From contig JAPDRO010000001.1 of NCBI GenBank assembly GCA_030247885.1, positions 1,798,001 through 1,862,000 on the forward strand: a DNA stretch of 64,000 bases, in the 5' to 3' direction. Source of the stretch: Taxawa tesnikishii (nom. ined.). Its lineage: Eukaryota > Ascomycota > Dothideomycetes > Dothideales. The first letter of the stretch is position 1; the number at the start of each line of letters is the position of its first letter. The notes beneath the pieces were generated by a model. The model saw only the letters and a list, made by a program, of their open reading frames with translations. It had not been told where the DNA came from and did not search any database. This document shows positions 46,541 through 58,505 of this stretch, one piece after another. A program made the position numbers and the translations under genes.

Positions 46541-48172
46541 TTAGGCGCGCCCGACCTTGAAAGACAAAATCTAATTCCGAAGAAGTCAGCCTCATCGATA
46601 TCGTTCTACTCGCGCTGTAAGGACTGGACTCACATCGTTCTTGCCTACAGCCACGAGATCATCCTCGCTGACACGGACTGCGCCCACGGTCTCGACGTAC
46701 GCTAGAGGAGCATCGCCCATGACCTTCTTGTAAACATCTCCTACTGTAGATCCCCTGTCCCCAGTGTTAGCTACGACTTCCGAATTGGACGTGGCGGAAA
46801 TGAAATTCGGTGAACCCACTTTTTCACCAGTACGCAATCACGGAAAACACCGGACTCTCGCTCGCCGGAAGAGAAGGTGCTGATGTTGCGCACTGGAAAG
46901 ACGGGCACGAGACCGAGGAGCTCAGCTGCGCGCGAGAGGACTTGATTCACACCCGTGCTGCCGAATCGGTAGAGCACGAGATCGCGAAGGTTGTCGATGC
47001 GGCTGGGCCGATATATGTGAGCATCTGAAAAACAACAGCAAGCGGTGTGTGGCGAAGGAGACTTACTTTTAAGCTTCTCATCCATCTCTTTCAAACCTCC
47101 GCCATCGGGATCTCCGGCTTCTATGAGATCTTCCCGGGTATCCACGAATTCGCTGCCCTCGGTATACTTGACGAAGCCCTGCTTCGCTAACCGTCTGAGG
47201 AAGACCTCGCTGATCGCAGAACACAATACCAGCGTCTTAGGGTCGTTGGTCTTTGCTATTTTGGATATGTTCTGTACAGAAGTCAGCATGTACGGTCGGA
47301 CAGGCCCAGCGAGGAGGCGAACAAACCTTGTCCGCGTCTGGATGGTCGATTTTGTTCAACGAGATGACGGTCGGGAACTTCTCGTCCACAAAAGCATTGA
47401 CGACCCTCTCCACCGTCTCATTACTCCAATCCTGCAGCGGCTCCTTCAACTGCAGTCGATCCAGACACCGCGCGACTACTGTCGACGTACTTCCGTAGCC
47501 CGAGAACTGAGCCTGCAGAGTGTCTACCGGGTTTGCCTTGGTTGCAACATGCCTTCTCTTGATGGAGCCCCATCTCTCCATCAAATTGCCTTGTATCCAC
47601 CTCACAATCTCGTCGCGCAGCCAGGCAATGTCTTGGCTGGGATCGTATCCTCTGGTAGCCTTGCCTTCAGCATCCGTGGTTCCGCTGACATCGACCACGT
47701 GTACGAGGGCGTCGGCGTGACGCAGGTCGTCAAGAAAGCGGTTACCCAAGCCCTTTCCCATGTGTGCGCCAGGCACGAGACCAGCGACGTCCAGCAACTC
47801 TATAGGCACGGACCTCGATCCGTCGAGACAGGATCCGTAGTTCGGTTTGCATCGCTGGGTGAGTGGGGTCGAAGACGGGTTCGGCAGGTTAGGTCTGGAG
47901 CAGGCGCACTGGATGTGGAGGTAGCCTACGGCGCGATTTGGGTCGATGGTGGTGAAGCTGGCAGGTGGTGGTCAGACGCGAGGTTACAGCGGGGATAGCT
48001 GGCAACACATACGGAAAATTCCCTGTTCATGCGATTAACACGTGTCGCTGTGTGGTATGCGCGAGCTGCGTGGCTCACCTACTTTGCTGGTAGCGTCGGT
48101 CAACGAGTTGAGGGTTGTGCTCTTGCCTGAGGAAGGCTTGCCAACGAGGCCGATTAGAGGATCGCGGGGCAT
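46541..48172 (-). CDS. OBG/YchF-type GTP-binding protein, Ygr210c-like, with microexon
   Basis: This is a cytosolic TRAFAC-class P-loop GTPase or ATPase related to yeast Ygr210c, 426 residues. G1 is [13 protein letters not shown]3 is DVAG in [14 protein letters not shown]4 is NKID, and a C-terminal TGS-like domain ends VGKNDVGRA. There are seven exons. Introns are 48023-48078, 47958-48012, 47272-47326, 47025-47066 (only 42 nt), 46755-46819 and 46556-46633. Exon 2 is just 10 nt (48013-48022), and the last coding exon is 15 nt (46541-46555). Together they give one uninterrupted frame that divides by three and matches the family at every joint ([20 protein letters not shown]). Its precise cellular role is not established; relatives bind ribosomes. 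Confidence 0.92.
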
Positions 48173-48374
48173 GCTGACCGACTGTGTCGTGTCGTGTCAA
48201 GCGCGAGAACAACAGCAACTAAGTACAGACGGGTGTTTGCGCGATTGTATGCCTGGCGAGCAGTGCGACCGAGGGGTGAGCGAACGGTTGGAAATATTCG
48301 ACGATGTCGTCAATCCTTGCAGCGGGCGCAGTCAAGCCTCGAGGTGGGATGTGTGGAGTGAATGACTGCCCTAC

Positions 48375-48406
48375 GAGTACTAGCCACAGGGAGTACTAGC
48401 TACAGG
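48375..48406. repeat. 16-bp tandem duplication
   Basis: GAGTACTAGCCACAGG is followed directly by GAGTACTAGCTACAGG, two copies with one mismatch, in the GTPase promoter region. Probably a slippage product. Confidence 0.85.
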
Positions 48407-48771
48407 GGTTGTTCTTGCTGTGGCTTGACCGCAACCACTGAAGAGATGCCGATCGCGGCGGCAGCCAAGCATGAATCGTGACAATCGTCAGGGGCGAAGT
48501 ACTTCTGCGTACCCAGCAGCCAGCATTCGTGCAATCCCATCCTTCTATAGCAGAACAAAGATCAACCAGCTGTAGAGCGAGAAGGCTCGTGTATGGACTG
48601 CGTGGTTCGCATGTGTCAAGTCTGCTGCTCGGATGCCGCGGTTGTCGCGTCACTGTGAAGACCAATCCGGGCAGGCACGCTAGCCAATCAAGTATCATTG
48701 CGTGCAGGAGGAGGACCCTCTCTACTCTACCCCCGTTGAAGTATTGCAACCGTGCTTCACCGCAGGACAAC

Positions 48772-48795
48772 CGACTCGACTCGACTCGACTCGAC
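48772..48795. repeat. CGACT microsatellite, 4.8 units
   Basis: Perfect pentanucleotide repeats of CGACT run for 24 bp. It is likely to vary in copy number between strains. Confidence 0.9.
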
Positions 48796-49605
48796 CGCAC
48801 AGCACAACACTTCACAACGTCTACATTGCCCTGCCTTGCTCTGCACGAGACTGTCTGCCGTCTACAGCACACTCGCCCCGCCCTCCGTCACACGACTCGC
48901 GCCTGCTTCGGACGACCGTCATGCGCTGACACGTCCCGTACCGACCGTCTCGGACTTTGAAGGGAGACTCTGCCAACGACGTCAGCAACAGTTTGGAATT
49001 GTAGGCATGGGCACAAGAGCGTGAAACAACCGCGGATCATCGTTGCAATTGATCTCGGCACATCCGCCCTGTGGATGCTGTAAACACCAACTCTGGTCAG
49101 GGATCCTGGGAAAGATGGAGGTCGCTTCGCAGGCCCAAACGGGCAATCGCTCCTTCTTCCTCGCCGACAAGCAGGGCCAAACAGATGATTCGGGTGCTGA
49201 GAGTGAGCAATTTCCGCAGCCCGGGTGCCTGCAGATGCCCTACCCGATTCGACACTGACACGAGTACCAGCCGAAGCACGCGCCCGGCGGAAGTTTCAGA
49301 GGACGGCGGAGAACAGTGACAATGGCCCTTTTCGGAAACCTTCTCTCCCCGCGTCTGCAATGAAATCCAATCCCGATACCCAAGCGACCCTGGCAAATCG
49401 TAGAAGGTCAACACTGAGGGAAAACAAGGCGCCGCTGGGCCTCGGCCTCTGGGCTTCTCTCCGTCGAAGAGGTAAACAATGCCAGTAGACAGTGCCCGTA
49501 CACGTCAATAACCAGGAACACAGGGTCTTCAGTGAGGGCACCGCGACTTCCCACTTTAACCATCGCTCTCTCCTTCAGAATTCGACGAGCGAACCGGTGT
49601 TGGAA

Positions 49606-52600
49606 ATGGCCAAGGAGAAGGGCGACGACAACCGTTACAGCTTCGGAAACGCGTCACTAACAACTGACAACGGCTCCGAGAGTGCAGCTTCCTTCGAGTT
49701 CCTACCAGCCGTGAGCTTCGATGACTTCCAAACCAGCATCACCTCTTACGAACCCCAGCCGAGCCCGAGACTGAGCAAATTCCCCTCGGCCGGGACTGGT
49801 GAAGGTATCTTCTCAAATGAAGAGGTGATGGGTAGGAGTAAGGAGTCCGGAGATACAACAAGTGCTGCAGCGACTTCCGCATTTAAACCTGGCAAAACAC
49901 AACCTTCTGCGCGTCGTCAAAACACTGCCGCCCCTCGACAATCATCTTTGGCTGTTCAAGATGGTGCTCCGTCAGTACCCACTGCGACTCCTGCCCTCTC
50001 TCTCAGAACACGGCGACAAAGCCATGCTGCTGCCTCCACTGCCGCTCCGAGCACTGCTTCAGCTCGTCCGCCACGGAAATCTGTGGGACCGGGCCTTCTG
50101 ACCAGCATGATGCAAAACAACCGCACGCAGACCCAACAGACGTCTTCGACACCCATGTCTGCTCCTGCACAGCCTAACGTAACGCGAACGCCATCCATCA
50201 CGAAGACTAGCCGACGCACTACCATGGCTCCTACAACAGGTCCAGCACCTGACATCTCTCGCCTTACTGCTGCCACTCGCAGCTCCAAGGCCAAGTCCTT
50301 ACAGCCTCCGCCAAGGGCATCTGCAACTGCAAGAACACCAGAGCCTAACATATCTACTGATGGTGGTCGAGCACATATGGGCAAGAATCTCGCAGCTCCT
50401 TCAGCGAATACTCCATCTTCTTCGGGCAATAAGCGTCAGTCTGGTAGATTAAGTGGTCTGGGAGCCCGTACCATCAGTCCTACCGACGCACGGAGATTGA
50501 AACGGTTGTCCATGATGCAAGGTGCCACTCCAGCGCCCAAGTCTCCTCCCACCCCTCAGCCAGAGCCGTCGGACGCTAGAGCTACCACACGCTCCCCGTC
50601 TCTCATTCCGCGAAAAGCAAGTATGACACCGTCTTCAGCTAGGAACACTCCGGACTCTGGGCTTCGGCGGCCTCGGCTATCGCTCTCGGCTAGCTCAAGC
50701 TACCAGTCTCTGAGAGGTTCGAACTCAAACGCATCCGGTCCTTCTCGTGCAAGCCAGACACCATCATTATCAAAGCTTCCGACGCCAAAGTCTCGTAATG
50801 TCTACAGCTCCGCTGAAAGACACGAGGAGGTGGTCCCACCGGTGCCGGCCATACCCAAGGCCTACGAGTCTCCAAAAGATCAGATTGATACCCCGTTCTT
50901 TCATCCCCGAAAGGTCTCGGGCACGGCAGAAAATAGCGCAGATGGTGATAATTCGATGCTTCTAACAACGCCTGGGCCTGTTTCCGCCGAGAAAACCAGG
51001 GATCGGAGAGCCCTAACCGTTACTGCTGGTGTCAGTCCAGAGAAGGCACCTGCACTTCCTGCAGTCAAACAAAAGGCACTACAACCTCTACGTTTGCCGC
51101 CACTAAATCTCTTACCTTTAAGCACTCCGACAGCCTCAAGGATTGCATCCTTCCCTGCTCCCTCTCAGGAAGTCGAGAGGAGAGAGGCTACGCCACCTCC
51201 GAGACGAAGCTACGCCAAGACACCCAGTACTCCTATGACGGCTTCGAAAGCTACCTTTTACCGACGCCATGACGAAGGTCAAGGACCACCAGTTAGCCTC
51301 CGAAGCAGTAGTTCTCATTATGCCTTGAGGAGCGCCGTGGATCATGTCAATTACGATGACACTAATAACAGTATCCCTATGCCTATGAGTGCGGTGGAGA
51401 TGAAAAGGCAGACCATCACACCGTTTACCTCAGGATCTTTGCCCAAACACAGCGGGGAGTATGCGCGCTTCAGAAACCGACTGGCAGACGAATACACACT
51501 GGGCAACCACGATATCGAGGTACAGACGTCAAAGCCCATGGGTCCACGGCCTCGGACGGCTTCGAAGTCCGTCAAAGATACGTCATCAATCAACACTCGA
51601 TCGTCTAATGAGGAACAAGAACCGTCTACACCTGGGTCGTCGCTCCGCAGGAAGCTTAGTTTGGGCTGGAGGAGGAGTTCCTCCAAGAGTGCCAACTCAC
51701 GACCATTTGAAGAAGCTCTGGAACAATCCAAGCGGCAAGAGATGCCCCCACCCAAGCTGCCTGCGTCTGCAACTTGGAGTGGGCCAATTGGGGGCATCCA
51801 TCAAACGACATCGGCGAGCAGTGCCAGGCCCTCGCTGGAAAGCACGCGGAGGAAAGGATCGATAGCCGCTTCTTTCGACAGTGCGCACATGGCCGATGGT
51901 ACTACTATGAGTAAGCAGCCGACCGTGGCAGAAGCGCCTATGCGGCAACTCCACTCTGAACATCCTCATCCTCAACCGGGTCCGACTCCCCGCTCATCGT
52001 CATGGTCTATTCTAGGCTCCATGAACAGATCACTGGGTTCGAAGCCGTCTTCAGCCGGACTTGCCAGAGGTAAAACCGACAGCCTCCCACGCCTGGACAA
52101 AGATGACTTGGCTGCGAACGAGGAGATGAAGAAGCTATCATCCAGACGGCGCGAGGTAGACACTGCCGCAAAAGAGACGGACGAATTGCGCAAACTTGCC
52201 ACACCCAAATCACGTATGACTCCTGCACAAGCAGTGCAGGCATCAGCTGGTCTGCTCAACATATTCGAAAAGGGTGAGATCATCGACTACAAAGAAGGGG
52301 TTTACTTCTGCGGCTCCAAGTCCGCCAAAAAGCATGTGGGCGATATTTCCGCAGCCGCCACGAACAACTACGGCTATGACGATGAACGAGGCGACTATAA
52401 CATTGTTCTCCGAGATCACCTTGCGTACCGCTTCGAGGTCATTGATGTACTTGGAAAAGGCAGCTTTGGCCAGGTCGTGCGATGCATCGACCACAAGAAT
52501 GGTGGACTGTGTGCCGTAAAAATAATTAGGAACAAGAAACGGTTCCACCAACAAGCCCTCGTAGAAGTCAACATCCTGCAGAGGTTGAAGGAATGGGTAC

Positions 52601-53860
52601 GTTCGCCACAACTCGGCCTGTTTGTGGTTGATATGCTGACATTGCTAGGATCCCGACGAGGCACACGCGACCCTCACGATCACGTCTTCATTCTACTTCC
52701 GCTCTCACCTTTGCATTGTCACGCCCTGTCTGAGTATCAACCTTTACGAGCTTATCCGCGCGCATTCTTTCACGGGCTTCTCCATCCCCCTCATCCGCCG
52801 TTTCGCGCGTCAACTTCTCTCCTGCCTCTGTCTACTCCAGTCAAAGCGCGTCATTCATTGCGATCTGAAGCCGGAAAACATTCTTTTGTGCGACCCCAGG
52901 CGCGCTGACATCCGAGTCATTGATTTTGGAAGTTCTTGCAAAGCTGACGAAAAGGTGTATACGTACATCCAGTCACGTTTCTACCGCAGCCCCGAAGTCA
53001 TTCTAGGGAGTGAATATGGGTTAGGCATCGACATGTGGAGTCTCGGATGCATTCTTGCCGAATTATATACCGGATACCCAATCTTCCCAGGCGAGAACGA
53101 ACAGGAACAACTTGCCTGCATCATGGAAATATTCGGTCCACCTTCACGCGACATCATCGAAAAGGCTACACGCCGGAAGCTGTTCTTTGATTCTGCACTC
53201 AAGCCTCGTGTGACGGTTTCGAGCAAGGGAAGGAGAAGGAGACCTAGCAGCAAGACGCTCAGCGCGAGCCTCAAGTGCGAGGATGAAGCTTTCCTGGACT
53301 TTATCGCCCAATGTCTGCGATGGGATCCGGAACGCCGTCTTCGGCCAGACCAAGCGGTGTCACATCCCTTCATCACCAACGAGCCGATGCGCCGTGTACA
53401 AGATGAAAGACGTGCCCGAATCCGTGCGTCTGCAGCTGTGCCGAATTCCCACGGCTTCTCTGGTGGCATCCCAAGTCCCGTGAAGCGGGTACATACTACC
53501 ACCGCAGCGGTGTCGACATCCTCGGCCCAGGCTTTCGTCCAACAGACTCCAGTCAGAGACAGGACGAGACCGCTCCCTGATACGCCTTCGACCGCTCTGC
53601 GGAACGGTATGCCTATTGCTTACCGTGCTACAGATACTGCTGCCGGCAGCCCCGTCAAGGGACCTGCGAAGAGACAAAGCGCTGTTGCAGCCAACACATT
53701 TGCCTCTCAAGGCGCGGTGGCAGGAAGCAAGCGAGCCAGCAACGGGACGTTGTTGCAGACGGGCTTGGGGAACTCTTTGCCTAGGGTAGGAAGCGGGAAG
53801 GTGGATTTGGCAGGCGCAGCGGCGAGAGAAAGTATGGGTGCTGTTGCACGGTGGCGATAA
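49606..53860 (+). CDS. DYRK-family protein kinase, Pom1-like
   Basis: This is a dual-specificity kinase of the DYRK family, resembling Pom1, the polarity and cell-size kinase of fission yeast. The predicted protein has 1400 residues. Residues 1-900 are Ser/Pro/Thr-rich and disordered, with many basic stretches that could bind membrane or be phosphorylated. The catalytic domain spans about 940-1260: VLGKGSFGQVV (glycine loop), AVKII (lysine), VIHCDLKPENIL (HCD variant typical of the group), DFGSSC, and the activation loop YTYIQSRFYRSPEVILG with the YxY autophosphorylation site. An intron at 52597-52648 joins LKEW to DPDEAHATLT. A basic disordered tail follows. The first ATG in frame is at 49606, but the frame is open to 49492 and may continue into an upstream exon. 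Confidence 0.92.
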
Positions 53861-54336
53861 TTTCTACATCGAATAGCAGACACGGTTCTGTAGTGGGTAA
53901 ACTTGGGGCTCGGCCGGCGTCGGATTGCTTTTCGTATGGGAGGAGGGAGGATGAGGGTTGATGCTGGGTTTACACGAGAATTATACCACCGAGCAAGTAT
54001 TGTACCATAGGTCCGAACGGCGTGCTGGGCATGGGCGTTGCGTGATGTTTAGGAATTGAATTGGTACAAGTATTGCCGCAGACGTGGGCTCAACGTTCTT
54101 GGGATAGCGTGCAGCCTTCTGCGTCTTGAGACTTGCTCATGTCTATAGCATGTCTTTGTTGCTTCACGTCGTTCCGGTTTACATGTGAAAGTCTCTTGCG
54201 TCCGTGCGCTCTCGAAGTGACGCTGATCGCGGGACTCAACTCCACCACAACCAGCAGCGAACTCTAAGACTCTGTTCCAGTCACACTGGGAGAGAGAAGA
54301 TGTCAGACGAAAGTTTCTAACGCTTGAGCCAACACA
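53861..54336. other. Intergenic
   Basis: This is the kinase 3' flank and peroxin promoter. No feature was recognised. Confidence 0.5.
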
Positions 54337-55958
54337 ATGGACGAGCACACTGCTGCGGCCATCGTCAACCGCGACGATCCTATTCCGGTCCTCCAGATCC
54401 CTCCTCCTTCTGACCGTGATACTCCATCGCCTGCCGGTTCAGATGCGCCGAAGAAGGGACGCAGAGATGCTTTCAAACAAGAAGCCGAGCGGCTCAAGGA
54501 GAAGCTTGGGGATATTGGCGAGCAGTACAAGAGCGCGGGAGGAAGCATGCAAGACCGACTGTTCTCGGTGTATGTAGCACAACACTACAGCTAGCGCGCG
54601 GGTTATGAAAGCTCATGACGACCATGTAGGTTGATGCAGCAGATCATACCGCCTGAGATTGGCGAAGATGGCACCGAAGTCAAGGACCGACGGTCCAGGA
54701 AGTACGTCGATAGGCCGTCCTTCAGCCTGCCGACGATGAGTTCGAACTTCCGACGTTTCAATGCTAGGTATGCGGTCGTGCCTTCTACATGCCTCTAGCA
54801 ATCTAAGAAAATCTCTCAGGATAGGGATCGTCTTCGTGTTTGAGAACCGGCTGATTCGCCTCTTCACATGGCGAGTCCCTACTCACACTCTCTCCTTCCT
54901 GGCATGCTACACTCTCGTTTGCCTGCGGCCTTCCCTCTTGCCAGTAGTTCCACTCGCATTGTGCCTTTTCTTCGTCATGATCCCTTCCTTCATGGCTAGA
55001 CACCCACCTCCACCCTCGTCCTCCTCGGACTCTCTGACCGCCGTGACCTACTCCGGACCACCAGTTGCGCCGCCCACGCGCGTCAAGCCCGCGCCAGAGA
55101 TGAGCAAAGACTTCTTTCGCAACATGCGAGACCTGCAAAACTCCATGGAAGACTTCTCGCGCGTGCACGACAGCGCCGTGAAGTACATCTCTCCCTACAC
55201 GGACTTCAGCGACGAGAAATTGAGTTCGTCGATCTTTTTGGCGCTCGCAGCACTGTTGTGCGTGGCGTTCGTCGCGAGCCATTTAGTGCCCTGGAGAGCT
55301 ATCGCGGTCTTGGCGGGATGGATCGCTATCGCTACGGGCCATCCGGACGCCCAGGACCTGCTACTCAGCACGAAAAGTATCGAGCAAGCGAAGGAGAAAC
55401 ACTCTTCCTCGCCACGACGCTCCGCGATTGGATCGAGCGCGACATCGCTCTAGACGAAGCGCCCGAGGTTCGCGAGGTGGAGATCTTCGAACTGCAGAAG
55501 CTTTCCGTGCCCGCGTTCGCTTCTACCGGCACATCTACAGCGGCGGGAGAGTGGGAGCCCTGGCTCTTCAGTCCGAACGCGTACGACCTGCTGTCTCCCG
55601 CGAGAATTGCAGGTGCAAGACCCCACGGTACGCAGTTCTTCGAGGAAGTCTTGCCGCCTCAAGGATGGCGATGGAAGGACAAAAGTGGAGCTTGGATCTG
55701 AGTAGTAGGGAGTGGGTGGAAGAGAGGTGCGTTACGGGTGTCGAAGTGGAAACGGAGGGAGAGCGGTGGGTTTACGACATCGGATATGAGGATGAAACGG
55801 TCGAACAAGAGGGGAAGGGCAAGGAGGCCAAGAAGTCTGTGGACCTTGTGAAGAGTTGGGAGGAAGGGAGCGGGAAGGGTAAGAGAGGAGAGTGGAGGAG
55901 GAGGCGATGGGTTAGGTTGGTGGAACGGAAGGTCGTTCAGGTCAGTCCAGCTGACTGA
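54337..55958 (+). CDS. Peroxisomal membrane peroxin, PEX24/PEX28-29 family (two frame breaks)
   Basis: This is an integral membrane protein of the fungal peroxin group with a dysferlin-like domain, which controls peroxisome number, size and ER contacts. The N-terminus is charged and disordered; then GSMQDRLFSVLMQQIIPPEI, RPSFSLPTMSSNFRRFNARI and membrane segments (TLSFLACYTLVCLRPSLLPV). RNMRDLQNSMEDFSRVHDSA is characteristic, and SREWVEERCVTGVEVETEGE belongs to the C-terminal dysferlin part. Introns are 54570-54629 and 54768-54819. The frame breaks near 55393 (GG) and at the AAAA run at 55681-55684. One extra base at each would link AKE to GETLFLATTL and WKDK to KWSLDLSSREWV, for about 503 residues. 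The length modulo 3 agrees with two lost bases. Confidence 0.88.
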
Positions 55959-56852
55959 GAGCTTGCGGTTGAGGTAGACCTGTGAGACGGAGGAAGGGGG
56001 ACGGCCCGCTGACGCAGTGTACAGGTACAGGACACGGTGCCCCGGCCCAGTGCGTTGAAGACCTTGGATCCTGGCATGCTGAATCCAGGAGCCGTCGTTC
56101 CCGAAGCAATCATGTGAGAGACGCAGACTACTATAGTTGGTTCGACAACTACAGCAGTGCGTGACGGACTCGGACTCGGCTGGCTGAAAAGCCACGGCTG
56201 TTACAGTGGCGAAATGAAAGGAAGGGGTTCGCTCGCTCAGCACCAGATCTTCACAGGAACGGCATCACTTATATTACAAGCCATGAGATCCGCGGGTTGC
56301 CAGGGCAAAGCACATGATGGCTACGCTGCGCCGTTACGCAAGGGGTATCCTGGCCGTATCGTTTGGAGTCCATTGGTACAGCATAGAGCCACCATGCGGC
56401 AGCCGATCGGATCGATAGTACTCAACGCCCATAAAGTTTGAAGACAAGTAAACGATGTGACAGAACCGGAAACTAAATGTATGGAAAGACTGCAAGGCGC
56501 AATTCACAACAACCACCGCCTTTCTCGGAACGTATGCACACAAGAGCCCACAAGCTGTCAACGTGCATCTGGAGCACTCGTCGAGTCGAGATGGCTTTCA
56601 TGTGTAACGTATTATATGATATTCAACCGGTTTGGTACATGTTCTCGAGTTCGGTGTTGCGCGTTTCGTCGCGTGCCCCAGTCAACAATCTACGCGACAA
56701 GGAGACATTCTCAGAGGTACAATAGACATACGTTTGCACCAACGCCATTGAGGAAGATGGCAGATCAAACAGGAAACAGTGCAAACCCTTCCGAAGAGCT
56801 TTGGCACGAAGGCAACGCAGAGTACGAAGCACATGCATTCGTTATAGTATTT
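55959..56852. other. Intergenic between convergent genes
   Basis: This is the 3' flank of the peroxin and of the aromatic-degradation hydrolase. It marks the left edge of the putative catabolic cluster. No gene or RNA was recognised. Confidence 0.5.
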
Positions 56853-58505
56853 TCAACCTGACAAAAGCTTCGTCACCGCCTTTGCAACCTCTTCGGGCTT
56901 CTCTACCATTGGCAAATGGCCGGCTCCCTCTACGATGGTAAAGTCGGCACCGTTCCCGAGCGATGCGGCCATCTCCTTCATAGAGTTCGGAAGCACACCG
57001 TCGCCGCTTCCCACCAGGAACGCGCCTTTGCCACTGTATCCCTTCAACTGCGGCTGCATATCGTACTCCCACAACGCCTGAACGCTTCTCTTGAACCCCT
57101 CCAAAGGATTGTTCGCCACCATGGCCTTGACCTTCTCGAGCTTCTTCTCGAGTTCGCCTCCGTTGTAGCTCTCCTTGACAAACCATCTTCGGGTCGTCAT
57201 TTCGGCCAACTCGTCGCCAACGATGGGCTCCCCTGACTGGCTCTTTGCGCCTTCCTTTTCCGATACCGCGATCCTGTCAGACCAGGCCTTCTTGTTGCCG
57301 GCCGGGCTCTTCGCGCTCGTGTCGCAGGACATGAACCTCGGAACACGGTCAGGGTAGTTGAGGCCAACGTTCAGGACTGTGGCGCCTCCCAGACTGACAC
57401 CTACAGCTGCAGCGGCCTGCGGTACTCTCAGAGCATCAAGTAGCGCGATGATGTCCGAGGCTAACAGGTCCACTGTGATTGGTTGGTCTCCACAAGCGCT
57501 CCGGCGGCCGCGGGTGAGGTATCGAAGAACGCGGTATTTCTTGTTCTGCTCGTGATTGAAGAAAGCTTCGATGAAATCGTCCCAGATATGCCAGTCTACG
57601 AGGATGGAGTTACTGAGCACGATCAGCGGCGCGTTCGGGTCCGAGGAGCCTTCCAACCGGTACGGCAGCTCGACGCCATCTTTCGTTGTGACATAGGACT
57701 CGACAGCTCCGCCCTCAGGACCAGGGATCGTCTTCGTTTGAATCGCTTGGGCATCCCAAACTTTCAGGTCCCCATTTGCGAGAACCGAGATGTCTCTCGG
57801 GGCTGGACCGAAGGTGTAGTACAAGTCGTAAACACGCCTTGTCCTGTTTGCCACCTTCTCGTCCGCGATCTTCTTTGCCCACTCGGTGCTGACCGCAGCC
57901 TGGAATTCCTTCCCACCAAGACCGTTCTCTGGCGCGTATTCGTGCAAAGCGAGGTACTCTGTCTCGCTCTTGCCATCAATAGGCGAAGTCACGAAGCGTC
58001 TTGAACGCCGCCAGCCCGGCACCTTCATCAGCATGTCGATGTGCTCCTCATTGTACCACTTGTCCAACTCTTCCCCGGTGGCGTCTGGCTTCAACTTGAA
58101 GCAGACGGATACCATAACATTGCCGTCCGTCGACTTGACATCATCCAGCGGCTTCAAATCCTTCGCCTCCCAGCTCCGTATGAGGTCGAAGGTCCTTCTG
58201 TCGATATCGACGTGCGGCCTGAGATCTCTTTCTCGCTGGCTCTGCACTGGTGGCCCTCGTAGCTTCATGTACGGCTCGCGGGTCAGGTCAACGGTGTCCG
58301 TCAAGTCGTAGACGGCCATCCATTCATGCTTTCCTTTGCCCGGCCCATCAAGATCGGTGGCCCGGTAGCGGAAACCGTTCTGGACGAAGGGGAGACGCAG
58401 ACGGAGGGGACCGTGCTCGTTGTTGTACCAGTCGTGGAACTGCGCTGAAGTCAGGGTCGACTTTGGCTCCATCGTCACGTACAGGATCCCTGGAGTCGGC
58501 GCCAT
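56853..58505 (-). CDS. Fusion protein: two EthD-like domains plus alpha/beta hydrolase (enol-lactonase-like)
   Basis: This is an intronless gene for a 550-residue protein with three parts. Residues 1-115 (ILYVTMEPKSTLTSAQFHDW; YNNEHGPLRLRLPF) and about 125-230 (VSVCFKLKPDATGEELDKWY; NEEHIDMLMKVPGW) are two tandem EthD-like alpha+beta barrel domains, each with the WYNxEH signature. Residues 265-550 form an alpha/beta hydrolase like 3-oxoadipate enol-lactonase (PcaD): ITVDLLASDIIALLDAL, the nucleophile elbow VGVSLGG, the acid in GSGDGVLP and the base in GAGHLPM, so the triad is complete. EthD-like domains bind or isomerise small hydrophobic ring compounds in other proteins. Its neighbours suggest the hydrolase opens an enol-lactone to 3-oxoadipate. 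I start at 58505; another ATG at 58556 adds 17 residues. Confidence 0.88.
   Translation of the reverse strand: MAPTPGILYVTMEPKSTLTSAQFHDWYNNEHGPLRLRLPFVQNGFRYRATDLDGPGKGKHEWMAVYDLTDTVDLTREPYMKLRGPPVQSQRERDLRPHVDIDRRTFDLIRSWEAKDLKPLDDVKSTDGNVMVSVCFKLKPDATGEELDKWYNEEHIDMLMKVPGWRRSRRFVTSPIDGKSETEYLALHEYAPENGLGGKEFQAAVSTEWAKKIADEKVANRTRRVYDLYYTFGPAPRDISVLANGDLKVWDAQAIQTKTIPGPEGGAVESYVTTKDGVELPYRLEGSSDPNAPLIVLSNSILVDWHIWDDFIEAFFNHEQNKKYRVLRYLTRGRRSACGDQPITVDLLASDIIALLDALRVPQAAAAVGVSLGGATVLNVGLNYPDRVPRFMSCDTSAKSPAGNKKAWSDRIAVSEKEGAKSQSGEPIVGDELAEMTTRRWFVKESYNGGELEKKLEKVKAMVANNPLEGFKRSVQALWEYDMQPQLKGYSGKGAFLVGSGDGVLPNSMKEMAASLGNGADFTIVEGAGHLPMVEKPEEVAKAVTKLLSG

Larger units (their letters stand above)
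48173..49605. other. Divergent promoter region with small repeats
   Basis: This lies between the GTPase (leftward) and the kinase (rightward). It contains a 16-bp tandem duplication and a CGACT microsatellite, both listed. The frame of the kinase is open back to 49492 and could hold more N-terminal coding sequence or an upstream exon. No other gene was recognised. Confidence 0.5.
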
